Positions 18,328-27,070 are shown, counted from the stretch's first letter. The stretch is 64,000 bases of DNA from Streptomyces sp. NBC_00390 (GCF_036057275.1 NZ_CP107945.1:7874001-7938000); one strand, 5' to 3'. Numbers and translations: made by a program. Notes: generated by a model from the sequence alone, not told the origin.

Positions 18328-19065
18328 TCAGCGCCCGACGCCTCGAATGCGGTCATCGGTGGGGCCGAGCGTGCCGCGTGCCGAGCGCTCGGCGTCGGAG
18401 TCGTCGAAGCGGTAGCCCAGCTGACCGTCGACGGAGATCACCCCATCCACCTGCCCGACCATCCGCAGGGCGACGGGGACCTCGCTGCGCCGTTCCAGTT
18501 GCCCGACCACGGTCACCACACCGTCCTTCACGTCGACCCGGACGGCCTCAGGTGGCTGACCCAGCGAGCGGACCAGCACCTCGTCGATCACCTCACGGCG
18601 GATCTCCGCGTCCGGACGCAGGAAGACCTCGAGCAGGTCACGACGGGTGACGATGCCGACAAGGCGGTCTTCCTCGTCCACCACGGGAAGACGTTCGACC
18701 CGGTCCCCGCACATGGTGCGGGCCGCCTCGGCGATGGACTGGTCGGCGTGAACGGTGATGGCGGGGTGTGTCATCAGCTCCCCGGCATCGCGGGCGTGCA
18801 CCTTGGTCTCCTGCGTGTGCCCCCTGCCTGTGATCGAGGACCACCGGAAGCGCCGCGGGGTGACTGCGACCTCGCCCGCCTTCGACCGGTGTGCCATGAG
18901 GTCGGTCTCTGAGATCACTCCGATCACCTTGTCGTCGTCGTCGACCACGGGAAGACCGCTGATCCGGTGCTGAGCCAGAAGCCGGGCGACCTCCTTGAAG
19001 GGGGTGGTGTCGACGGCCCGGACAACCTCGCTGGTCATCACTGTGCCGACTTTGTCGTGCTTCAT
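18328..19065 (-). CDS. CBS-pair and BON domain protein, copy 6
   Basis: A 245-residue protein that starts MKHDKVGTVMTSEVVRAV, nearly the same N-terminus as copy 4. CBS motifs contain ISGLPVVDDDDKVIGVISE and VERLPVVDEEDRLVGIVTRR. The BON domain contains VRVDVKDGVVTVVGQLERRS. A GAAGGAGGCCGGACG ribosome-binding region precedes ATG 19065. It is divergent from the Rv2004c-like kinase gene, and the shared 278-bp region holds a perfect GGGCC-GAAC-GGCCC dyad. Confidence 0.88.
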   Translation of the reverse strand: MKHDKVGTVMTSEVVRAVDTTPFKEVARLLAQHRISGLPVVDDDDKVIGVISETDLMAHRSKAGEVAVTPRRFRWSSITGRGHTQETKVHARDAGELMTHPAITVHADQSIAEAARTMCGDRVERLPVVDEEDRLVGIVTRRDLLEVFLRPDAEIRREVIDEVLVRSLGQPPEAVRVDVKDGVVTVVGQLERRSEVPVALRMVGQVDGVISVDGQLGYRFDDSDAERSARGTLGPTDDRIRGVGR

Positions 19066-19172
19066 CGTCCGGCCTCCTTCCGCGGGATCCGCGCGCGGCG
19101 CGAGCGGCGCGCGATGTCTTCAGCGTCGAGCGTGAGGGTGAGCGGGGCACAGTGCTGCACGGGCAACGGCCA

Positions 19173-19186
19173 GGGCCGAACGGCCC
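19173..19186. promoter_or_regulatory. Candidate DevR/OsdR-type operator, divergent promoter region
   Basis: GGGCC-GAAC-GGCCC is a perfect dyad between the copy-6 CBS-BON gene (start 19065) and the plus-strand kinase-like gene (start 19344). A degenerate second element (GGGCAACGGCC) lies about 13 bp to the left. It could serve both genes. Confidence 0.58.
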
Positions 19187-19343
19187 CTCCTTCCCTTTCC
19201 GGTATCGCACTCGCCGGCCCCAGGGCATCGCCGCACGAGCTTCGCCAGGCTGCGCCGGTCGGGGACGTGGAGCACAGTGAGAGGAGGGGACTGCCGCCCG
19301 ATGCGAGGCTGTCCCGGGTCACGAGTGAATCCAGGGAGCCGCC

Positions 19344-20864
19344 ATGTCCACGATCGGTAGCCCCCACGGGGATCCCTCCGCGTCCCGCGCCGAGGTGCAC
19401 GAGACGCACGCCGCCACTGTTGTCCTCATCGGTGACCGTGCCTACAAGGTGAAGAAGTGCGTCGACCTGGGTTTCCTCGACTTCAGCACACCCGGTGCAC
19501 GACGAACGGCGTGCGAGCAGGAAGTCGCGCTCAATCGCCGGTTCGCTCCCGACGTGTACGAGGGAGTGGCCGAGTTGCACGCTCCCTGGAGCGGCCCGCC
19601 GGAACCGGTGGTCGTCATGCGCCGAATGCCGAGTGACCGCCGGTTGGCGCACCTGGTGAGCGTAGGCGTCCCGGTCGACGACGCGCTGCGGCAGGTTGCG
19701 CGGCTGCTGGCGACCGCCCACGCCAAGTCGCCCCGAGGCGCTGAGATCTCCGCGCAGGGCACCCGTGACGCGCTGCTCGGCAGATGGCAGACCAACCTGC
19801 AGTCGGCCGAGCGCACGGCTGATCAGCAGGGCTTGAGGGGAATCGCCGATATCGATCGCGAGGTGCGTCGCTATCTTGAAGGGCGGCAGGCCCTTTTCGA
19901 TCTGCGCATTCGCGAGGAAAGAGTCGTCGACGGGCATGGCGATCTGCTGGCTCAGGACATCTTCTGCCTTGACGACGGACCGCGTGTGCTCGACTGTCTC
20001 GAGTTCGACGACAAGTTGCGTTACGTGGACGGCCTTGACGACGCGGCATTCCTCGCCATGGACCTCGAGCAACTCGGTGCGCCCGGTGCGGGGAAGTTCT
20101 TTCTCGCCCGGTACAGCGAATACTCCGGTGATCCCGCGCCCCCCTCTCTGCGGCATCATTTCGTCGCGTACAGGGCCTTCGTCCGGGCCAAAGTGTCCCT
20201 GTTCCAGGCCCAGCAGGGCGCGCGCGCGAGGCAGGCAGCGGACCGCCTGGCCGACATGACGCTGCGCCACCTGCGCAACTCGGCAGTGCGGTTGATCCTT
20301 GTCGGTGGCCTGCCGCTCAGCGGCAAGTCCACCCTTGCGGCAGCGCTCGCCGATCGGCTGGGGCTCACCCTTCTCAGCAGTGACCGCACACGCAAGGAAC
20401 TGGCCGGCATTCAGCCGGAGAGATCGGCGGCTGCACCGTTCGAGACAGGCATCTACACGTCCGAGTGGACCACCCGCACCTACGGCGAACTCATCAATCG
20501 GGCCCGCAGGCTCCTCTCGGTCGGTGAGTCGGTGGTGATCGACGCGACGTGGAGTTCCCAGGAGTGGCGCGACGCCGGCAGCGAGGCAGCGAGGCTGTGC
20601 AGCGCCGATCTGGTTTCTCTGAAGTGCCAGATCCCGCGCGGTGTGGCGGACGACCGGTTGCGCCACCGGGCCCCCGGCCCGTCCGACGCCGACAGCGATG
20701 TCCTCGCGGCCATGGCTGCGAGGACAGAACCGTGGCCGGAGGCCGTCATCATCGACACCAGTGGAGCGCTGGGAGCCGCGACAGAACGTGCGATGGCTGT
20801 ACTGCACCCTGACGACATCGAGCGGACAGGGGTGTTCCGACGCCCGTACATGGAACCCGACTGA
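19344..20864 (+). CDS. Phosphotransferase / P-loop kinase fusion, Rv2004c-like
   Basis: A 506-residue two-domain protein. The N-terminal part resembles aminoglycoside phosphotransferase-type kinases (VVLIGDRAYKVKKCVDLGFL, catalytic-loop-like VVDGHGDLLAQDIF near residue 193). The C-terminal part is a P-loop kinase with Walker A GGLPLSGKST near residue 325. This order matches M. tuberculosis Rv2004c, a DevR-regulon protein of unknown substrate. GGGAG lies 6 bp before ATG 19344. Its divergent promoter region with a DevR-type dyad supports membership in the stress regulon. Confidence 0.85.
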   Translation: MSTIGSPHGDPSASRAEVHETHAATVVLIGDRAYKVKKCVDLGFLDFSTPGARRTACEQEVALNRRFAPDVYEGVAELHAPWSGPPEPVVVMRRMPSDRRLAHLVSVGVPVDDALRQVARLLATAHAKSPRGAEISAQGTRDALLGRWQTNLQSAERTADQQGLRGIADIDREVRRYLEGRQALFDLRIREERVVDGHGDLLAQDIFCLDDGPRVLDCLEFDDKLRYVDGLDDAAFLAMDLEQLGAPGAGKFFLARYSEYSGDPAPPSLRHHFVAYRAFVRAKVSLFQAQQGARARQAADRLADMTLRHLRNSAVRLILVGGLPLSGKSTLAAALADRLGLTLLSSDRTRKELAGIQPERSAAAPFETGIYTSEWTTRTYGELINRARRLLSVGESVVIDATWSSQEWRDAGSEAARLCSADLVSLKCQIPRGVADDRLRHRAPGPSDADSDVLAAMAARTEPWPEAVIIDTSGALGAATERAMAVLHPDDIERTGVFRRPYMEPD

Positions 20865-21199
20865 GCCCCCTCCCTGTCGGTGCGCCTCCGTCGAAGTCTT
20901 GGCCCTTAGTAACCCCAGGGGCGTAGCTGGGCTGATGGCACTGCATCCTCTGGGGCGGTTCGTTGCGAACTGCTGGCGGTCGCTCAGTTCCGTTTTTCGC
21001 CAGCACTACTCCGGGCGGTTCTGAGATACCCAAGGGTCCCGTAGATGATCTCCGGGGTCGTGGCTCGCTCTTGGAGTGTCTCCCCGACGCGGTGGGGGCG
21101 GCGGTGCCAGTGGCGGCCTCCCCCCGAGCGGGGCATTCGTCTCCGACCGACGGGCGTGCCCTCATTTCCTCGGGTGTGAGACGGGTGCACACTTCTCGC
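20865..21199. other. Intergenic region without a recognised gene
   Basis: 335 bp between two plus-strand genes. It contains an inverted repeat TGCTGGCG (20971-20978) / CGCCAGCA (20998-21005) with a 19-nt loop holding a T5 run. No ORF with protein-like sequence is visible. The repeat may be a terminator for the kinase-like gene, but its long loop makes that weak. Confidence 0.4.
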
Positions 21200-21925
21200 A
21201 TGCCCGAGGACGAGGCGCAGCGCACCCCTCCCGAACCGCTGTTGCAGGCGATCTCCAACCTTGCTCAGTTCCATCGAGAACATGAGCAGTTCTACTCGCA
21301 GGCGCCGCTGCGGCAGGCCGGAGAGCTTCAGGCGCAGTCCCGGGCATTGAAGTCACTGGCCGGCCGGTGGAGCGTGACCGATGCCGGTGAGCGGTCGGCA
21401 GGGAATCCGTTCGTCGGCGCGGAGGATCTCAATGCCCCCGGGCTCGTCGCGGAGTCGGGGATCCTCTTCATGGAAGGGGAGGACGAGCCCGTTGAGCTCC
21501 AGAGGCTGAAGCGGGATGTCGGGGCGATTGCGCAGGACAGCGAGCAGGCCGGAATCTGGCTGGCGCAGGCGATGGAGCAGGCGTGGGAGGCTGCCGGCCT
21601 ACTGGCCGCCTATCCGGCGCTTGCCGACCTGCTCGGGGAGCGCCACCGCATCATCGCCAACGACTGGCAGTCGGCGGGCCTGCTGGCCCTGGTCGCCAGG
21701 CTGCTGCGCCGCGCCCTTGACTTGCTGGGCCGAGTCACGTTCTCTCCCGCGGCGCTGCGGGCCGACCTCGGTTCCGAGCGGAACGCTCCTGCCTACCTCT
21801 TCTCGGCGTCCGAGCTGCTCGACCGGGCGGCGGACCTCCTCGCGGAATCGGCAATGCTCGTACACGACAACGAGCGGCGCTGGCGCGTGTTCGGCGCCCG
21901 GGTTCGCCAGCTGCGGTCCGGGTGA
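21200..21925 (+). CDS. Conserved actinobacterial protein of unknown function
   Basis: A 241-residue mostly helical protein that starts MPEDEAQRTPPEPLLQAISN. Soluble; no signal, membrane segment or known motif is visible. Alanine/leucine-rich helices include GIWLAQAMEQAWEAAGLLAA and LVARLLRRALDLLGRVTF. A longer frame from 20963 has a low-complexity N-terminus and is rejected. No clear ribosome-binding site precedes ATG 21200, so the start could be GTG slightly upstream. Codon use is typical of the genome, so a real gene is likely, but no function can be given. Confidence 0.6.
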   Translation: MPEDEAQRTPPEPLLQAISNLAQFHREHEQFYSQAPLRQAGELQAQSRALKSLAGRWSVTDAGERSAGNPFVGAEDLNAPGLVAESGILFMEGEDEPVELQRLKRDVGAIAQDSEQAGIWLAQAMEQAWEAAGLLAAYPALADLLGERHRIIANDWQSAGLLALVARLLRRALDLLGRVTFSPAALRADLGSERNAPAYLFSASELLDRAADLLAESAMLVHDNERRWRVFGARVRQLRSG

Positions 21926-22001
21926 GGCGGGGTTCCGCGTGGGGGAGCCGCAAGTTGATTTCATGGCCCGGGGACGATGCCGCCGCGCACGCTGGCATCC
22001 G

Positions 22002-22042
22002 ATCAATTGGGGTTGATGTATCAATCTGACTTGATGTATCTT
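22002..22042. promoter_or_regulatory. Probable ArsR-family operator repeats
   Basis: The half-site TTGAT and its complement ATCAA recur: ATCAA (22002), TTGAT-GT-ATCAA (22013-22024) and TTGAT-GT-ATCTT (22031-22042), the last two 18 bp apart. AT-rich dyads of this wording are classic ArsR/SmtB targets and contrast with the GC-rich surroundings. They lie directly before the ArsR-domain gene, so autoregulation is likely. Confidence 0.65.
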
Positions 22043-22069
22043 CGACATGTGGGATACCGCCCCTGGGGC

Positions 22070-22822
22070 GTGACCGTCACGCCGCCCGAGTTCGTCCGCC
22101 TGGCTGCGCATCCGGTGCGCTGGCGGCTGCTGACGGAACTCGCAGACAGCGACTATCGGGTCCGTGAACTGGTGGAACGCGTCGGGGAGCCGCAGAACCT
22201 GGTCTCGTATCACCTGCGGCTCCTGCGCGATGGTGGTCTGGTCACGGCCAGGCGCAGCAACTGCGATGGCCGGGACAGCTACTACCGCCTGGACCTGGAG
22301 CGTTGCGCTGAGGCGCTGGCGGCCAGCGGCGCCGCCCTGCACCCGGCGTTGTGCCAGGCCCCCTCACCGCCGCGTCGTCCGGTCGTCCGGGGGCGAGCCC
22401 GCCTTGTTTCGGTGCTCTTCGTGTGCACAGGCAACAGCGCCCGCTCGCCGATCGCTGAAGCCCTGCTGCGCCACCACACCGCCGGCCGCGTAACTGCGGC
22501 CAGTGCCGGCACCAGTCCCAAGCCGCAGGTGCACCCGCACGCTGTCCGGGTGCTGCGCGAGTCGTTCGGCATCGACCTTTCCGGTCGGCGTACCCAGCAC
22601 GTGGACGACCTGCTCGGCCGCCGCTTCGACCACGTGATCACCTTGTGCGACAAGGCTCGCGAGGTCTGCCCGGAGTTCGGCTCGCGGCGGGTCCACTGGA
22701 GCATGGCCGACCCGGGGGCGGCCGGTGACACCGGCAAGGTTGGCTATGCGGCCTTTCAGCACGCGGCGGCAGACATAGACGCCCGTATCAAGCATCTGAT
22801 GCCGGTCCTGAACACCCCCTAG
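22070..22822 (+). CDS. ArsR-type regulator fused to low-molecular-weight phosphatase/arsenate reductase
   Basis: A 250-residue fusion. Residues 1-100 are a winged-helix ArsR domain (FVRLAAHPVRWRLLTELADS, recognition region QNLVSYHLRLLRDGGLVTAR). Residues 115-250 are a low-molecular-weight tyrosine-phosphatase/ArsC domain with P-loop VLFVCTGNSARS (Cys plus CX5R-type loop) and a later DPGAAGD acid region. It could sense arsenic or phosphorylated ligands and act as a thioredoxin-type arsenate reductase. GTG 22070 is preferred because the frame's earlier ATGs (21977, 22016, 22034) fall inside the operator repeats; a short leaderless start is possible. Confidence 0.8.
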   Translation: MTVTPPEFVRLAAHPVRWRLLTELADSDYRVRELVERVGEPQNLVSYHLRLLRDGGLVTARRSNCDGRDSYYRLDLERCAEALAASGAALHPALCQAPSPPRRPVVRGRARLVSVLFVCTGNSARSPIAEALLRHHTAGRVTAASAGTSPKPQVHPHAVRVLRESFGIDLSGRRTQHVDDLLGRRFDHVITLCDKAREVCPEFGSRRVHWSMADPGAAGDTGKVGYAAFQHAAADIDARIKHLMPVLNTP

Positions 22823-22842
22823 ACCGTTGCGAGGTCCGAGCC

Positions 22843-23343
22843 ATGACCACTCACGACGAATACGTCAGCGTCCGCTACCTGGTCGACGACGTGCAGGCCA
22901 CCATCGACTTCTACACCACCCACCTCGGTTTCACGCTGCACTCCAGCGCCGTCCCTGCCTTCGCCGACGTGGTCCGTGGCAGGCTGCGGCTGTTGCTGTC
23001 GGGCCCGGCGAGCTCGGGCGCCCGGGCCACCCCGAAGGAGGCTGCCGTCGCGGGCGGCAATCGCATCCACCTCACCTACGACGACCTTGATGCCGAGATC
23101 GCTCGGCTGCGCAGCGCCGGTGTCTCCTTCCGTAGTGAGGTCGTCGCCGGTCCCGGAGGACGCCAGATCCTGCTGTCCGACCCGGCGGGCAACCTCGTCG
23201 AGCTGTTCCAGCCCGCCCGCCCGCCCGCCGGCCCGCCGCGCCGGCCGGCCCTGACCAGGCGCGACGCTGACCGCTCCGTCACTCGCAGCTGCGCCCTGAG
23301 CCGGGGTGCCGCTCTAGGAGGGGGTACCGCCCCTGGGCGGTAG
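22843..23343 (+). CDS. VOC (glyoxalase/dioxygenase fold) family protein
   Basis: A 166-residue protein that starts 20 bp after the ArsR fusion gene, so probably cotranscribed. VSVRYLVDDVQATIDFYTTH, HLTYDDLDAEIARLRSAG and ILLSDPAGNLVELFQPA are the canonical VOC halves, with the last Glu a usual metal ligand. VOC proteins next to ars genes may handle organoarsenicals or act as lyases, but the substrate here is not readable. The 35-residue tail after FQPA is proline/arginine-rich and probably disordered; it may be read-through past an ancestral stop. Confidence 0.8.
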   Translation: MTTHDEYVSVRYLVDDVQATIDFYTTHLGFTLHSSAVPAFADVVRGRLRLLLSGPASSGARATPKEAAVAGGNRIHLTYDDLDAEIARLRSAGVSFRSEVVAGPGGRQILLSDPAGNLVELFQPARPPAGPPRRPALTRRDADRSVTRSCALSRGAALGGGTAPGR

Positions 23344-23790
23344 CGGGGGGCTGGCCGCCGGCGGGGGTGGCGCGGAGCCGACCGTCGGCGGCTGCCCCGG
23401 GGGCATGGGGGCGGGCGGCGGCACCTGAGGAACCGCGGGGGCGGCGGGAGCGGGCGCGGACCTGGGTGTGGACTCGGGGGTGGACGTCGGTGCGGGGGCG
23501 GTCGGAGTTCATCCCACGATGGGGACAGGCCTGAACACGATCTGGATCTCCCTGACGTTGCGCTCTCCCTGCTTCTCATCGTAGTGATCTCCTACGTGGG
23601 AAAGCGGAGCTTGTCCGTGGCGTCATTGATGAAGTGCCAGGGCCGTGCAGGTACTTGGCGGCGATGAGGGTTCCGCTCCTGTCGCCGTCCAACCTGACGA
23701 GACCACTCGGTGTGGATGCGGGTACCTCGGCCGCCATGAAGAACGTGCGGTCGGGTCGGGCCCACCTGTTCACGGTCGCAGGTGGTGAGG
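23315..23790 (-). pseudogene. Decayed gene with frameshifts (proline-rich C-terminus)
   Basis: On the minus strand protein-like pieces occur in order but in different frames. They are FFMAAEVPASTPSGLVRLDG (about 23740), WHFINDATDKLRFPT (about 23635), HVGDHYDEKQGERNVREIQ then IVFRPVPIVG with a stop (about 23600-23520). A proline-rich tail TPTAPAPTSTPESTPRSAPA runs to a stop near 23315. The parts look like one secreted or surface protein broken by at least two frameshifts and a stop. The family is not recognised. This explains the 490-bp gap before the DUF2236 gene. Confidence 0.5.
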
Positions 23791-23852
23791 GAGACTTGAC
23801 ATGACCGCACGTCGAAGTCACCACCTGGTGCCCAGTGGAAAGCGTGGTCACC

Positions 23853-24794
23853 ATGAGCCGGACCGACCCGCACGCGGCCGACCCGGGGCTGTTCGGACCC
23901 GACTCCGTCACCTGGCAGATGCACGGCGACCCGATGATGTGGATCGCCGGGGTGCGGGCGCTGTACCTGCAGGCACTGCACCCCCGCGCGGTACGCGGCG
24001 TGATGCAGAACAGCGACTTCAGGAACGACGCCTGGGGCCGGCTGCTGCGCACCGCGAACTTCGTCGGCACCATCAGCTACGGCACCACCGAGGCCGCGGA
24101 GCGCGCCGGCGCCCGCGTACGGCGCATCCACACCCGCCTGGCTGCCACCGACCCCGGCACCGGCGAGACGTACGGCGTCGACGAGCCGGAGCTGCTGCTG
24201 TGGGTGCACTGCGCCGAGGTCGGCTCCTACCTCGACGTCGCACGCCGCTCCGGCTTTCCGCTGACCGGCGCACAGGCGGACCGCTATCTCGACGAGCAGC
24301 GCGAGAGCGCCCGCCTGGTCGGGCTCGACCCGGGAGCGGTGCCCGCGGACACCCGTCAGCTCGCCGCCTACTTCGAGGAGGTACGGCACGAACTGGCCGC
24401 CGGTCCCGAGGCGCACGACGTCGACGACTTCCTGCGCCGCCCCCCGGTCGGCGCCCTGCTGGTCCCCGCGCGGGAACTGCTGTGGGGACGCGTGGCGGCC
24501 CTTGCGTACAGCGCACTGCCTCCCTATGCCCACGAGCTCTACGGCAGGAGCGCCCCCGCCCCCGAGCGTGTCACCCGCCGGCTGACGGCTGCCGGCAGGC
24601 TGCTGCGCAGCATCCCCGCCCGGGCGCGCTGGCAGCTCCCGCCAGGTCACATTCTGAAGGCGATGGCGCGGCTCGGCCCCGAAGCCCGCCCCTCGCCGTA
24701 CAAACTCCGCAGGCAGGCCGCCATACTGGACCGGCCGGGGAGGGCGCGGGAGAGCAACGGGGGCGACAGCACGCGATGGCGGAAACCAGGCTGA
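23853..24794 (+). CDS. DUF2236 (MpaB/latex-clearing-like) oxygenase
   Basis: A 313-residue protein. The family motif GDPMMWIAGVRALYLQALHP is at residues 24-43, then MQNSDFRNDAWGRLLRTANF, then VHCAEVGSYLDVARRSGF. The conserved Arg and His residues form the haem b site in characterised members (latex-clearing protein, MpaB). It is probably a haem-dependent oxygenase of unknown substrate. ATG 23853 is chosen over GTG 23835 because the domain begins right after MSRTDPHAADPGLFGPDS. Its end overlaps the downstream kinase start by 19 bp. Confidence 0.85.
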   Translation: MSRTDPHAADPGLFGPDSVTWQMHGDPMMWIAGVRALYLQALHPRAVRGVMQNSDFRNDAWGRLLRTANFVGTISYGTTEAAERAGARVRRIHTRLAATDPGTGETYGVDEPELLLWVHCAEVGSYLDVARRSGFPLTGAQADRYLDEQRESARLVGLDPGAVPADTRQLAAYFEEVRHELAAGPEAHDVDDFLRRPPVGALLVPARELLWGRVAALAYSALPPYAHELYGRSAPAPERVTRRLTAAGRLLRSIPARARWQLPPGHILKAMARLGPEARPSPYKLRRQAAILDRPGRARESNGGDSTRWRKPG

Positions 24795-27028
24795 TCCAAG
24801 GCCGGTACCGGCTGCTCGAACTCATCGGGCGCGGTGGGATGGGCGAGGTGTGGCAGGCCCGCGACGAATCGCTCGGGCGGCTGGTCGCCGTCAAGTGCCT
24901 CAAGCCGCTGGGCTCCCAGCACGACCGCCACTTCACCAAGGTCCTCAGGGAGCGGTTCCGCCGTGAGGCGCGGGTGGCCGCCGCGCTCCAGCACCGGGGC
25001 GTGACCGTCGTCCACGACTTCGGCGAGCACGAGGGTGTGCTCTATCTGGTGATGGAGCTGCTGGAGGGCCGCAACCTCAGCCAGCTGCTGGAGGACAACA
25101 AGCAGCGGCCGCTGCCGGTCGCCGATGTCGTCGACATCGCCGACCAGGTCGCCGACGCGCTCGCGTACACCCATGAGCAGGGCATCGTGCACCGGGACCT
25201 CAAGCCGGCCAACATCATGCGGCTCACGGACGGGGCCGTGAAGATCTGCGACTTCGGCATCGCCCGCCTCGGCGAGGACATCGGGTTCACCGCCAAGCTC
25301 ACCGGCACCGGCATCGCCATGGGCACCCCGCACTACATGTCACCGGAACAGATCAGCGGCGGGCAGATCGACCACCGCAGCGACCTGTACTCGCTCGGCT
25401 GTGTGCTGTACGAGCTCGCCACCGGCGCGCCGCCCTTCGACGACGACGACACCTGGGCGATCCTGGTCGGCCACCGCGACACCGCGCCGCAGCCGTTGCG
25501 TGACCGCCGGGGTGAGGTGCCGGACTTCTTCGACCGGGTCGTGCTCGACCTGCTCGCCAAGACCCCCGAGCAGCGCCCGGCCGACGCAGGCGATCTGCGC
25601 CGCCGGATCCGGGCGGCCGCCGCCTCCGCGCAGACCGGTCACCATGGGGCGCGCCCGCCGCAGCCGCCCGTGGCACCGGACCCGGCCGGGCCCGGCCTGC
25701 CGGCCTGGACGCGCGGTATGACCGGTGGCCTCAAGGCGGGCAGCACCACGGCACTGCCACCGCCGCTCCCGGACCACACGGCCGCGCTGACCGGCGCCTG
25801 GACCTCGCACCATGCCGCGCCGGCACCGGCCCGGACCATCCAGATCTCCGCACGCCCCGCATCTGAGCGCCCCACGCCGCCGCCCGAACTGCTCGCCGTT
25901 CTCGCCAGCCGGCACAGCGCCGGTCTGAGTCTTGGCCGGCTGGGCCGCTGGGAGGAGGCGGGCGAGGTGCACCGCGCCGTCGCCGTGGACCGGGAGAGCG
26001 CCCTCGGCCCCGATCACCCCGACACCCTGGCCAGCCGCTACGAGGTCGCCTTCACGCTCGGCCGTACCGGCCGCGCGGGCGATGCGCTGCGGGAGTTCGG
26101 GCATGTCGCCGAGGGCCGTGAGCGTGCCCTGGGCGCCGATCACCCCGACACCCTCGCCGCCCGCCAGGAGACGGCGTACGTACTGGACCAGCTGGGGCGG
26201 CACGGCGAGGCCCACCACGTCTACGTGGCCGTGCTCGCCTCGCGTGAAGGCACGATGGGCGCCGACCACCCCGACACGCTGCGCTGTCGTCACAACCTCG
26301 CGTACAACCTCAGCCGGCTGGGACGCCTGGAGGAATCCCACAGGCTCGCCCAGGACGTGGCCGACGCCCGCAGCCGGGTGCTCGGCGCACACCATCCCGA
26401 CACCCTGGTCACCCGTTACGAGGTCGCCTACGCACTCGGCCGGCTGGAACGCTGGGCCGAGGCACTGCACACCTACCAGGAGGTGACGGCCGCGCGCACC
26501 CAGGTCCTCGGTCCGGACCACCCCGACACCTTCGCCGCCCGCTACGAGGCCGGCGTGTGCCTCGGCCGGCTCGGGCGCATCGCGGAAGCCGTCGACCTCT
26601 ACCGCACCCTTGCCGCCGACCGCACACGGGTGCAGGGACCGGCCGACCCCGAAACGCTCCGGGCCAGGCACGGGCTCGGCGTGAACCTCGGCCGGCTGGC
26701 CCGCTGGGAGGAAGCACTGGCCGAGTCGCGCGACGTGTGCGCGCTGCGCGAGCGGGTGCTCGGCCCCGATCACCCCGACACGCTCGTCAGCCACCGGGAG
26801 GCGGCCGTGGGCCTGGGCCGGCTCGGCCGCTGGGTGGAGGCCCTGAACGTCTATGTGCGTGTCGCCGCCGCGCGCGAGCGGGTCCTGGGCGGTGGCCACC
26901 CCGACACGCTGTCCAGCCGCAACGACGAGGCGCACTGCCTGGAACAGCTCGGCCGGCACACCGAGGCCGTGGAGCTCTACCGGCGCGTCGCGGCGCTCCA
27001 GCATGCAAACCGCACGCAGGGCAGCTGA
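24776..27028 (+). CDS. Ser/Thr protein kinase with C-terminal tetratricopeptide-like repeats
   Basis: A 750-residue protein. The kinase domain (about 8-285) has GRGGMGEVWQARDES, the VAVK lysine, the HRDLKPANIM catalytic loop, DFGIARLGE and GTPHYMSPEQ. A proline/alanine linker follows (about 290-365). Then come eight roughly 42-residue repeats, each with a DHPDTL-type signature and LGRLGRWEEA helix, of the TPR_10/TPR_12 type. No membrane segment is present, unlike PknB-type receptors, so the kinase is cytosolic and the repeats probably bind partners. ATG 24776 overlaps the DUF2236 gene by 19 bp. Confidence 0.92.
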   Translation: MAETRLIQGRYRLLELIGRGGMGEVWQARDESLGRLVAVKCLKPLGSQHDRHFTKVLRERFRREARVAAALQHRGVTVVHDFGEHEGVLYLVMELLEGRNLSQLLEDNKQRPLPVADVVDIADQVADALAYTHEQGIVHRDLKPANIMRLTDGAVKICDFGIARLGEDIGFTAKLTGTGIAMGTPHYMSPEQISGGQIDHRSDLYSLGCVLYELATGAPPFDDDDTWAILVGHRDTAPQPLRDRRGEVPDFFDRVVLDLLAKTPEQRPADAGDLRRRIRAAAASAQTGHHGARPPQPPVAPDPAGPGLPAWTRGMTGGLKAGSTTALPPPLPDHTAALTGAWTSHHAAPAPARTIQISARPASERPTPPPELLAVLASRHSAGLSLGRLGRWEEAGEVHRAVAVDRESALGPDHPDTLASRYEVAFTLGRTGRAGDALREFGHVAEGRERALGADHPDTLAARQETAYVLDQLGRHGEAHHVYVAVLASREGTMGADHPDTLRCRHNLAYNLSRLGRLEESHRLAQDVADARSRVLGAHHPDTLVTRYEVAYALGRLERWAEALHTYQEVTAARTQVLGPDHPDTFAARYEAGVCLGRLGRIAEAVDLYRTLAADRTRVQGPADPETLRARHGLGVNLGRLARWEEALAESRDVCALRERVLGPDHPDTLVSHREAAVGLGRLGRWVEALNVYVRVAAARERVLGGGHPDTLSSRNDEAHCLEQLGRHTEAVELYRRVAALQHANRTQGS

Positions 27029-27070
27029 GCAGGGGGTTACGTGCGGCCGCGCAGCGGTTAGGGTCCGGCC

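Noticed and set aside
23801-24775. Kinase start far upstream in the long 1075-codon frame
   Set aside because: The upstream 325 codons are the shadow of the DUF2236 gene; the kinase domain begins right after ATG 24776.
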